Part shown: piece by piece, positions 1 through 5,485 of the stretch
Layout: every line of letters starts with the position of its first letter
Numbering within the stretch: the stretch's first letter is position 1
Assembly: GCA_024227975.1 (NCBI GenBank)
Contig: JAAETV010000227.1
Span: forward strand, 1 to 6,135
DNA length: 6,135 bases
DNA from: Actinomycetes bacterium
Lineage (GTDB): Bacteria > Actinomycetota > Acidimicrobiia > Acidimicrobiales > SZUA-35
Direction: 5' to 3'
The notes under the pieces: model-generated
What the model was told of the DNA's origin: nothing
The model's input: the letters and a program-made list of their open reading frames with translations, nothing else
The model's database searches: none
Position numbers and translations under genes: made by a program

Positions 1-127
1 CGACCCGCCGGCTGGCGTCGTAGACCGATGTTGTCGGCCCGGGACCAGGACCATCGACGATCAACCCATCGGGCTGAAGCTGCACCAGCTTCACCACGCC
101 AAAGCCTGGCGACAGGCCGTTGCTCAC
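1..127 (-). CDS. Partial unrecognised protein, 5' end only, runs off left edge
   Basis: A leftward reading frame stays open from a GTG at 127-125 to the window edge and gives 42 residues beginning VSNGLSPGFGVVKLVQLQPD. A GAAGG ribosome site lies at 139-135, seven bases before the GTG. GC at codon third positions is about 76% inside this frame and falls to about 48% just upstream of the GTG, which fits a start there. An in-frame ATG at 157-155 is an alternative start. The exactly antiparallel rightward frame is also open to a stop at 191-193, but it is rich in Cys, His and Arg as antisense frames usually are. I do not recognise the family. If real, the gene lies downstream of and in the same direction as the AraC regulator, beyond a hairpin. 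Confidence 0.35.
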   Translation of the reverse strand, partial: MSNGLSPGFGVVKLVQLQPDGLIVDGPGPGPTTSVYDASRRV

Positions 128-210
128 GAGAGAACCTTCACACGAACCGACGAGCATCCCATGGTCGCGAAGCCTAGTTCTTGCTGCCAGTAGTCGGCGC
201 TAGTGGTAGG

Positions 211-237
211 TGCGACGGTCGGTTTGGGACCGGCGCA
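211..237 (-). terminator. Hairpin after the regulator gene, probable terminator
   Basis: The arms are TGCG-a-CGGTC (211-220) and GACCG-g-CGCA (228-237): nine base pairs with one A/G mismatch around a 7-base loop. It begins 26 bp beyond the stop codon of the leftward AraC gene. There is no T tract on either side, so it is either a U-less terminator, common in high-GC bacteria, or an RNA-stabilising stem. The symmetric stem could act in both directions. Confidence 0.45.
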
Positions 238-262
238 TGCCATGGCGGGGATCTGGGACCGT

Positions 263-1255
263 CTACTCCGTTGCTGGGCCACGGATCGCGTCCTTGCGGT
301 ATCGCGAAGGTGGCTTGCCGAGGCAACGCTTGAATGCGGTCGAGAAGGAGAAGGCACTGGCGTAGCCGACCTGATCGGCAATGACCTCGATGGAGTACTG
401 GCTGTCGACAAGCAGGCGACAGGCCACATCCATGCGCAGGCGATCTACCACCCGGGCCGGAGAGCTTCCGTGCTGACGCTTGACCACTCGGTAGAGGCTT
501 GCGCGCGAGAGGCCGAGTGCGGAGGCGAGGTCCTCAGCGTTCCAGGGGCCTCTCGGTCGATCGAGGACCCGGCTCCAGAGGCTCGCCAGGACGACCGCCT
601 CGTCGTCGGGCTCCATCCCAGTTTGCTTGCCGAGCAACGCTTCAACCTGGTGCCTCAGGATGGTCGCGTGGAGCTCGAAGGGATCAGCGCGCGGCGCGTC
701 TGGCTCCTTCTCTACCCCGTCTTCGACCAGGCGGTCCGCGTACCGGGATAGGAGGTACTCGGCCGGCCCCTCACCACCGCCCTGGGACCCATGCGTATGA
801 CTCGGCACCGCGCTCCCCAGTGGGTGCTCGGCCAGCATGCCCTCCACCGGTGGAACCAGACGCCGAAGCCAGTGACCGGGTAGGCGTCGCGCCTCCCCCG
901 TGCGTAGGTGCTGCCAGCGCTCACCGTCGGAGAAGCGAAGGGTGAGGAACTTCCAACCGGAGGCCTGAGTCGCGTAGCGCCTACGAACTCCCGCCGGCGA
1001 CAAGCACAGATCACCCTCGCGAAGCACCAGCCGGACCCCTCCTGCCTCCAGGACGCCGTCGCCGTGGATCGTCCCTAGGAGCAGATGGTTCTGGCCCGGA
1101 CCAAGCCAGTCGAAGCCATATCGAACATCGCTGATCCCGGCCAGGCGAATACCAATGCGCCGCAGTGTTGCGGCGCGCCTATCCGCCAGTGGTAGGAGCC
1201 GGTCTCGGCTGCCCGGCGGGACACGCACCCGTTCACTGGATTGGATTGCTGCCAT
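263..1255 (-). CDS. AraC-family transcriptional regulator
   Basis: 330 residues. The C-terminal DNA-binding domain spans about residues 238-319. The first helix-turn-helix is near 239-259 (AEDLASALGLSRASLYRVVK). The second covers about 289-319 and has the family's I-A-x-x-V-G-Y-x-x-x-x-F-S-x-x-F-K and P-x-x-Y-R signature. Residues about 44-110 (GQNHLLLGTIHGDGVLEAGG and a following REGDLCLSPAG turn) look like the cupin-type AraC sensor domain, which in this family binds a small molecule. The middle, about 115-235, is a poorly conserved linker rich in Glu, Arg and Gly. The start is the ATG at 1255-1253; it has no clear ribosome site, and a GTG at codon 10 is possible. The gene diverges from the enolase operon across 126 bp, so it most likely activates or represses that operon and itself. 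The effector is unknown. Confidence 0.93.
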   Translation of the reverse strand: MAAIQSSERVRVPPGSRDRLLPLADRRAATLRRIGIRLAGISDVRYGFDWLGPGQNHLLLGTIHGDGVLEAGGVRLVLREGDLCLSPAGVRRRYATQASGWKFLTLRFSDGERWQHLRTGEARRLPGHWLRRLVPPVEGMLAEHPLGSAVPSHTHGSQGGGEGPAEYLLSRYADRLVEDGVEKEPDAPRADPFELHATILRHQVEALLGKQTGMEPDDEAVVLASLWSRVLDRPRGPWNAEDLASALGLSRASLYRVVKRQHGSSPARVVDRLRMDVACRLLVDSQYSIEVIADQVGYASAFSFSTAFKRCLGKPPSRYRKDAIRGPATE

Positions 1256-1269
1256 CGGACAAGGGTGGC

Positions 1270-1279
1270 ACGAATTCGT
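1270..1279. promoter_or_regulatory. 10-bp perfect palindrome, possible operator
   Basis: ACGAATTCGT is perfectly self-complementary. It starts 15 bp upstream of the regulator's start codon and sits in the AT-rich part of the divergent gap. It could be an autoregulatory site or a chance palindrome. Confidence 0.25.
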
Positions 1280-1308
1280 ATGGAATATGAAAGTCTGAAG
1301 GATTCCCT

Positions 1309-1336
1309 CCGAGGCGCACCCGAGGGATGCTCGAGA
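1309..1336. promoter_or_regulatory. Three helically phased CGAG direct repeats, candidate AraC-type operator
   Basis: CGAG cores lie at 1310-1313, 1321-1324 and 1332-1335, exactly 11 bp apart. The first two are extended to CCGAGG and the third reads TCGAGA. AraC-family proteins carry two recognition helices that contact major grooves about one helical turn apart, so repeats with this phasing in the promoter gap are the best operator candidate. The same segment also holds an inverted TCCCTC/GAGGGA pair (1304-1309 and 1322-1327). Confidence 0.4.
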
Positions 1337-1339
1337 ACA

Positions 1340-1353
1340 GGACCTAGAGGTCC
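1340..1353. promoter_or_regulatory. Inverted repeat GGACCT-ag-AGGTCC
   Basis: Perfect 6-bp arms flank a 2-base centre, 28 bp before the operon's first start codon and just after the phased CGAG repeats. Such dyads usually bind a dimeric regulator. AraC proteins more often use direct repeats, so this may be a second regulator's site or incidental. Confidence 0.3.
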
Positions 1354-1381
1354 CCCTACGACGTGCTATCTGCGAGGCGCC

Positions 1382-2512
1382 ATGTCCGAAATCGAGGAGA
1401 TCAAACTATCGCTCGTCCGAATCGACGCGAAGCGCGCCTACCGCATGGGTGGAATGGAGAGCGGGGGCACCCACTACACCGGAATCGTCACCGACCTGAG
1501 AACGGCCGACGGTATTCACGGCATCTCCGAGATCTTCGTGACACGAGGCTGGTACGCACCTGACACGCCCGAGGGAACCATCGGTCTCATCAAGAGGATC
1601 TTCGCCCCAGCCATCATGGGGCGCTCCGTGTTCGACACCGAAGCCATCAATGTCGAGCTCGACCACCAGTGGATGGGCAACCTCTTCGCCAAGGCAGCGA
1701 TTGACATAGCCGTCCACGACGCTGCGGCCAAGACACTGGGACGACCGCTCTGCGATCTCCTCGGCGGCCGCTTTCGGGACCGATTCGAGGTCGTCGGCGG
1801 TATCGGCCTGGAGACACCCGAGTCCATGGCCGAGCAAGCCGCCGAGTTCAGGGAACGGGGCTTTCGCACGATCAAACTCAAGATCGGTGCGCCGGAGGAC
1901 CTCCAGCTCGACGTCAGCCGGGTCGAGGCAGTTCGGGAAGCCGTTGGCCCAGAACTGAAGATCCGAGTCGACGCGAACGGGGTGTTCGACGCTCCCGATG
2001 CGATCGCTCTCATCCGACGCCTCGAGGCGTTCGATCTCGATCATGTCGAGCAGCCGGTCCCCGCCCACCAGATCGATGCAATGGCGGAGATCCGCCAGTC
2101 GATCGGGGTGCGGCTCATGGCCGACGAGAGCGTCCACAGCATCGACGACGCCCTGCGAGTCGTGACAGCCAAAGCAGCCGACGTCGTGAAGATCAAGATC
2201 GCCAAGTGCGGCGGCTTCCGGAGAAGCCAGCGGATCGCCGATCTGTGCGCCGCCGCTGGTGTAGAGGTTGTCGTCGGCCAAGGCATGGGCACGAGCATCC
2301 AGGCGCTCGCAGAGCTCCACCTGGCCTGCGCCACCTCGGCAATCACGCCCGCGGGCGAGTTCATCGGTCCTGACAAGCTCACAGACGACATCGCAGATGT
2401 CCCCATGGTTCTCGACCAGGGGGTGGCGCCGCTTCCGACCGGCCCGGGTCTCGGAACCGATCTGGACCACGAGGCAATACAGCAACGGAAGCTGTCCATC
2501 CTGGGAGCGTGA
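1382..2512 (+). CDS. Enolase-superfamily enzyme, muconate-lactonizing (MLE) subgroup
   Basis: 376 residues, the usual length. An N-terminal capping domain (about 5-125, with a glycine-rich specificity loop near 21-32) precedes a beta/alpha barrel. The MLE-subgroup catalytic set is complete: K165-x-K167 at the end of the second barrel strand, metal ligands D197, E223 and D248, and K272 on the sixth strand (KIKIAKCGG). The spacing is nearly identical to Pseudomonas muconate cycloisomerase (K167, K169, D198, E224, D249, K273). This subgroup abstracts the proton next to a carboxylate with Mg2+ and includes cycloisomerases, o-succinylbenzoate synthase, N-acylamino acid racemases and dipeptide epimerases. 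The substrate cannot be read from the motifs. Start: the ATG at 1382, where conserved sequence begins and GAGG lies just upstream; the frame is open further upstream into the promoter gap. First gene of the operon, cytoplasmic. Confidence 0.92.
   Translation: MSEIEEIKLSLVRIDAKRAYRMGGMESGGTHYTGIVTDLRTADGIHGISEIFVTRGWYAPDTPEGTIGLIKRIFAPAIMGRSVFDTEAINVELDHQWMGNLFAKAAIDIAVHDAAAKTLGRPLCDLLGGRFRDRFEVVGGIGLETPESMAEQAAEFRERGFRTIKLKIGAPEDLQLDVSRVEAVREAVGPELKIRVDANGVFDAPDAIALIRRLEAFDLDHVEQPVPAHQIDAMAEIRQSIGVRLMADESVHSIDDALRVVTAKAADVVKIKIAKCGGFRRSQRIADLCAAAGVEVVVGQGMGTSIQALAELHLACATSAITPAGEFIGPDKLTDDIADVPMVLDQGVAPLPTGPGLGTDLDHEAIQQRKLSILGA
2503..2507 (+). promoter_or_regulatory. Ribosome binding site GGGAG of the Fe-S gene
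   Basis: GGGAG lies inside the last codons of the enolase gene, nine bases before the ATG at 2517. It fixes that start over the longer open frame that begins inside the enolase gene. Confidence 0.6.
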
Positions 2513-2516
2513 GTCA

Positions 2517-3359
2517 ATGAAGCTAGAACAGTCCATCGACAACAGGGTCGACACCAATGACACCACCGATGGCGACACCGCTCACGTCCATTTCGATTCG
2601 GTTTGGCTCGACAAGATCAAGGAAGAGATCGGTGTCGATCTGATCGGTGCCCTCGCAGTCACCTCCGGCTCCCATCCGGACTTCTTGTTCGGCGTGGAGA
2701 CCTTCCTGCCACGATCCAATGCGGCCATCGTGCTCGGAATGGAGATGGCTTCGGAGACGGTGAATCTGATCAAGCATCCGATGAACTACTCGGGGAAGCC
2801 GAAGACGGGCGGGTTGCTGTCTCCCCACGTCGTGCAGCTGACCAAGGAGATCGATCAGGCCAACATCGATCTGGCCCGCATCCTGAAGCAACTCGGCTAC
2901 CGCTCTATCGCACTGCCGAGTCGTGGACTCCCCATGAGACCGTTGATGTTGAAGGCGGCACTCTCCTACTGCCATATTGCCGAGGCCGCAGGGATGGGTA
3001 CCGTCGGGACACACAGCTTCCTGATCACGCCCGAATTCGGCACCCGTGTGCGTCTCGGGTGCCTCCTGACCGAAGCGCCCATAGAGACCACGACCCGCCA
3101 CGATCCGGTCGACGACTGCACCCACTGCCTCGATTGTGTGAAGATCTGCCCCGTCGAGGCGATCTCGGCACCAATACCGGGAAAGCGCTATGAAGTCGAC
3201 GGGGCTCGCTGCAAGTTCTATCGAGATCGGATCGACAACTGTGGCCTCTGCCTGAAGGCATGCAGCTATGCGACCGGACACTCCGAGGTGGGTGGGCCGC
3301 TCGCTGCGGCTGGATCCCTTGACCGGGCCGAGGCCGTCAAGCCCAGGTGGGACCGATGA
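2517..3359 (+). CDS. Double [4Fe-4S] protein related to QueG and reductive dehalogenase C-terminal regions
   Basis: 280 residues, cytoplasmic, no signal peptide. Residues 157-181 (AAGMGTVGTHSFLITPEFG and following RVRLG) match the conserved segment before the clusters in epoxyqueuosine reductase and reductive dehalogenases, where it contributes to corrinoid binding. Ferredoxin ligands follow: C201-x2-C204-x2-C207-x3-C211-P, then C232 and C242-x2-C245-x3-C249. The eight cysteines suit two [4Fe-4S] clusters. It is shorter than QueG (about 380), lacks the C-terminal HEAT repeats, and the QueG segment that carries the catalytic Asp (D-x-A-P-type) reads GLPMRPLMLKAALS here. I therefore do not call it queG. 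Probably a redox protein, perhaps corrinoid-dependent, serving the operon's pathway. It starts 4 bp after the enolase stop and its stop overlaps the next start as ATGA. Annotation pipelines may label it ferredoxin or QueG. Confidence 0.8.
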   Translation: MKLEQSIDNRVDTNDTTDGDTAHVHFDSVWLDKIKEEIGVDLIGALAVTSGSHPDFLFGVETFLPRSNAAIVLGMEMASETVNLIKHPMNYSGKPKTGGLLSPHVVQLTKEIDQANIDLARILKQLGYRSIALPSRGLPMRPLMLKAALSYCHIAEAAGMGTVGTHSFLITPEFGTRVRLGCLLTEAPIETTTRHDPVDDCTHCLDCVKICPVEAISAPIPGKRYEVDGARCKFYRDRIDNCGLCLKACSYATGHSEVGGPLAAAGSLDRAEAVKPRWDR

Positions 3360-4279
3360 GCGACGCGGCCGACCTGTCACGTCCCGATCCACTCATCGAA
3401 GAAGACGTGCACCTCCTCCAGTCCCGAGCTGTGCTTCGCTGCGGGACAGAGTGGATCGGCTCGCTGCAGAGCTCGTTCACTTCGTCGCTCGATCGTCTGG
3501 ATCAGCGCTGCGTGTTCGCGCTCAACCTCGACGAGAGGATGGACGTCGTCGCCGACGTGTTCCTCGTGCGGTTCGAGAACGACGTGCTGATCGACTGCGA
3601 CGGCGAGGATCTCGCCGCGCTGACGCACCAGCTCACGAGTGCTGGCATCGGGGTCCAGGACGTCTCGAACGACTGGCGGGTGTTGGCGGAGCTGCCCAAT
3701 CAGCGGTTCTTCGAGGCGGGCGCGCCCTTCGTTCGTGTGTCTGACCCAAGGTGCCGCGAGCTGGGCGCCCGCATCTACCGTGGCGCGTCCTCACGGGAGA
3801 GCACAGCCTGGCGCCATGAGGGGCTGTACCGGGCGCACACCTACAAGCTGGGTATTCCCCCTCGCGTCACATTGCTTCAACAGCTCGGTGTCGGTCTGTT
3901 CGAAGCGCACCTCCATGCACTCGGAGCACTCGACGCCGAACACGTCCCCGCCAAGCTGGCCGACGAACTGCGAGCGGCTAGTCACCCCCAGCGAAGGGTC
4001 CTTCCCTTTCGCGTGGAGCCAACCGGACACCATCTTCCTGACATGGACGCGGCACCGCTGCTTGCCGATGGTTCGTCCGTCGGCATTGCATTGGTCCGCC
4101 AGGGCCTATGGGGGCTCGGCCTCGTGGACCTCGCGCCTTGGAGGGAAGCCCTGGCTGGGCGCATCTCCGTCGTCTGCGAGGGCGAACCCGTGCTGATCAC
4201 CTGGCCAACCTGGATTGCACGCGAGAGCGAGGGGCGCGCAAGCCCTGTTGCGCGAAAAGATCGGGAGCCCACACCATGA
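3356..4279 (+). CDS. YgfZ/Caf17 (GcvT-related) folate-binding-type protein lacking the KGCYxGQ motif
   Basis: 307 residues. The order of family landmarks is right: an N-terminal GcvT-like domain (about 50-115, ending in a DVLIDCDGEDLAALTHQL strand-helix), the S-DPRCRELGARIYR block at 129-142 (the family's DPR-x-x-x-LG-x-R), Y-x-x-x-x-x-KLGIPP at 158-169, and a C-terminal barrel with GLGLVDLAPW at 253-262. YgfZ proteins bind tetrahydrofolate and support a subset of Fe-S enzymes; the related GcvT transfers methyl groups. Where the family carries K-G-C-Y-x-G-Q-E, after the HALGALD stretch (187-193), this protein reads AEHVPAKLADEL with no cysteine. The function is therefore either altered or folate/cysteine-independent. 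The ATG at 3356 overlaps the Fe-S gene's stop by four bases, with AGGTGGGA just before it, so the two are translationally coupled. The simplest role is support of that neighbour's clusters. Confidence 0.75.
   Translation: MSDAADLSRPDPLIEEDVHLLQSRAVLRCGTEWIGSLQSSFTSSLDRLDQRCVFALNLDERMDVVADVFLVRFENDVLIDCDGEDLAALTHQLTSAGIGVQDVSNDWRVLAELPNQRFFEAGAPFVRVSDPRCRELGARIYRGASSRESTAWRHEGLYRAHTYKLGIPPRVTLLQQLGVGLFEAHLHALGALDAEHVPAKLADELRAASHPQRRVLPFRVEPTGHHLPDMDAAPLLADGSSVGIALVRQGLWGLGLVDLAPWREALAGRISVVCEGEPVLITWPTWIARESEGRASPVARKDREPTP
4263..4267 (+). promoter_or_regulatory. Ribosome binding site GGGAG of the serine hydrolase gene
   Basis: GGGAG lies eight bases before the ATG at 4276, inside the end of the YgfZ-like gene. 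It selects this ATG, which overlaps the previous stop as ATGA, over the longer open frame upstream. Confidence 0.6.
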
Positions 4280-5424
4280 GTGAAACCAGCACCGCCGAGT
4301 TCAGCGATGAATACGAGCGTCGCAAGCTAGCGGCCGTAGGTGGCTCGGTCGAGGAAAGGGCCCACCTCTTCTCGCACTGGGATGAGGTACTGCCCCAACG
4401 CTCATTGAGCGCCTCCACCCAGCCTCACCGCTTCAAACGGCATCTCCGTCCCCTCGACGTCGAATACCAGTTCGCCGGTGCCACGAGATCGCTCGACCAC
4501 TACATCGAACACAATGACATAGTGGGACTGCTCGTCATCGCCGACGGCGCGGTGGTTCACGAGACCTACCGGCTCGGGATCGACCCAGAGACTCGCTTCC
4601 ACCTCTGGTCAGCTTCGAAGAGCTTCACCAGCACGGTGATCGGACGAGCGCTCCACGATGGATTCATCGACAGCCTCGACGACCCTGTCAACCACTTCAT
4701 AAAGCTCAGCGGCAACGGCTACGGGGAGGCGACCCTGGGCCAGGTACTGACCATGTCCTCAGGGGTGAACTTCTTCCACATGGAGGGATTCCCCGACCGC
4801 AAGGAGATGTATCGCCAGATCTGGGCGGGCGACCGCGATCTCGATGACTTCGCCGGCGAGCTCGATCGGCGGGTCCCGCCCGGCACCGACTTCAACTACC
4901 TCGCGACCGACACCCATGTCCTCTCCATGGTGCTGCGGGCCGTCTATGACCAACCCTTGCACCAAGTCGTGCAGGAGCAACTGTGGGAACCGGTTGGTAT
5001 GGCCGGTAACGCATTCTGGTCCCAACATGCCCCCGGCGAGGCCGGCCACGCGTTCGGCCACGCTTGCCTCTGCCCCCGACTCCTCGAATTCGCACATCTG
5101 GGCCAGCTCTACGTCCAGGACGGAGTGTGGAATGACACCAGACTCCTCCCCGAGGGTTTCGTCGCGGCCAGCGGCATGCCACAAGCCGCGACCCACGAAC
5201 CGAGCGAAGGCGTACGCGGCTACGGCTACCAGTGGTGGATCCCCTGGGGGTACGAGGGCGAGTCGATGGCCATCGGCGCGTTTGGTCAGATGATCTGGCT
5301 CGATATCAAGCGCGGGGTGTCGATCGCACAGTTCGGCGCCCAAGGCGTTTCTGAGGCCACCCCTGAGTCCATTGAGGACACACACGCTGCGATGCGAGCC
5401 ATCGTCAGCGCCTTCATGAACTGA
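4276..5424 (+). CDS. Serine hydrolase, class-C beta-lactamase fold (NylB/EstB-like)
   Basis: 382 residues with no signal peptide, so probably cytoplasmic, unlike true secreted beta-lactamases. The nucleophile motif S-x-x-K is S112-A-S-K115, preceded by HLW and followed by SFTSTVIGRAL. Y208 in DFNYLATDTHVL is the likely catalytic Tyr of the Y-x-N position, but it is followed by L-A instead of x-N. The third motif is IGAFGQMIW (333-341), the G-x-x-GQ form seen in 6-aminohexanoate-dimer hydrolases and related esterases in place of KTG. The size and the Ser112/Lys115 numbering match NylB, which uses Ser112, Lys115 and Tyr215. The conserved GYQWWIPWG block is at 315-323. Expected chemistry is acyl-enzyme hydrolysis of an amide, lactam or ester. 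It ends the operon and overlaps the previous gene by four bases. The substrate is unknown; a beta-lactam resistance role is unlikely. Confidence 0.9.
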   Translation: MSETSTAEFSDEYERRKLAAVGGSVEERAHLFSHWDEVLPQRSLSASTQPHRFKRHLRPLDVEYQFAGATRSLDHYIEHNDIVGLLVIADGAVVHETYRLGIDPETRFHLWSASKSFTSTVIGRALHDGFIDSLDDPVNHFIKLSGNGYGEATLGQVLTMSSGVNFFHMEGFPDRKEMYRQIWAGDRDLDDFAGELDRRVPPGTDFNYLATDTHVLSMVLRAVYDQPLHQVVQEQLWEPVGMAGNAFWSQHAPGEAGHAFGHACLCPRLLEFAHLGQLYVQDGVWNDTRLLPEGFVAASGMPQAATHEPSEGVRGYGYQWWIPWGYEGESMAIGAFGQMIWLDIKRGVSIAQFGAQGVSEATPESIEDTHAAMRAIVSAFMN

Positions 5425-5436
5425 AACGTTCAGATC

Positions 5437-5456
5437 GAGCCACCAGGCGGCGGCTC
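5437..5456 (+). terminator. GC-rich hairpin after the operon, possible terminator
   Basis: GAGCC-a-CC (5437-5444) pairs with GG-c-GGCTC (5449-5456) around an AGGC loop: seven base pairs with one mismatch. It starts 12 bp after the hydrolase stop codon and lies between convergent genes, so it may serve both. No T tract follows. A second small stem, GTGGCC-tcc-GGCCGC, sits at 5462-5476. The rest of the 61-bp gap 5425-5485 shows nothing else. Confidence 0.45.
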
Positions 5457-5485
5457 AGCCCGTGGCCTCCGGCCGCTCAAAGTAA

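Larger units (their letters stand above)
1256..1381. promoter_or_regulatory. Divergent control region between regulator and operon
   Basis: This 126-bp gap must hold both promoters. Its most AT-rich stretch is 1271-1297, with TATGAA at 1286-1291 as a possible rightward -10 box and CATATT on the other strand as a possible leftward one. No convincing -35 box is visible, as expected for an activator-dependent promoter. A second weak -10-like TATCTG at 1367-1372 would make the operon mRNA nearly leaderless. GAGG at 1374-1377 is the only ribosome site for the ATG at 1382, and its 4-base spacing is short. The 8-mer CGAGGCGC occurs at both 1310-1317 and 1373-1380. Confidence 0.6.

Noticed and set aside
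2..193. Plus-strand partial frame ending at a TAG at 191-193, which would converge on the regulator
   Set aside because: It has many Cys, His and Arg residues and mirrors codon for codon a more ordinary minus-strand frame that has a ribosome site. It cannot be fully excluded.
203..751. 182-residue plus-strand open frame over the regulator
   Set aside because: It lies opposite the unmistakable AraC DNA-binding domain and shows no motif of its own.
1256..1381. Riboswitch or leader RNA in the divergent gap
   Set aside because: Only short dyads are present and the space is too small for a known riboswitch fold together with two promoters.
1406..2578. 390-residue open frame on the minus strand opposite the enolase gene
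   Set aside because: It is antisense to a gene with a full set of catalytic residues. Its composition (Asp, Gly, His, Cys rich) is that of a reversed coding frame, and it has no recognisable motif.
2523..3392. 289-residue minus-strand open frame opposite the Fe-S gene
   Set aside because: Antisense shadow; the plus strand has eight ordered cluster cysteines, a ribosome site and operon overlaps.
3356..4279. Calling this gene a DMSP demethylase or glycine-cleavage T protein
   Set aside because: The length and the DPR-x-x-x-LG-x-R/GIP landmarks fit YgfZ/Caf17 better, and there are no glycine-cleavage or DMSP neighbours.
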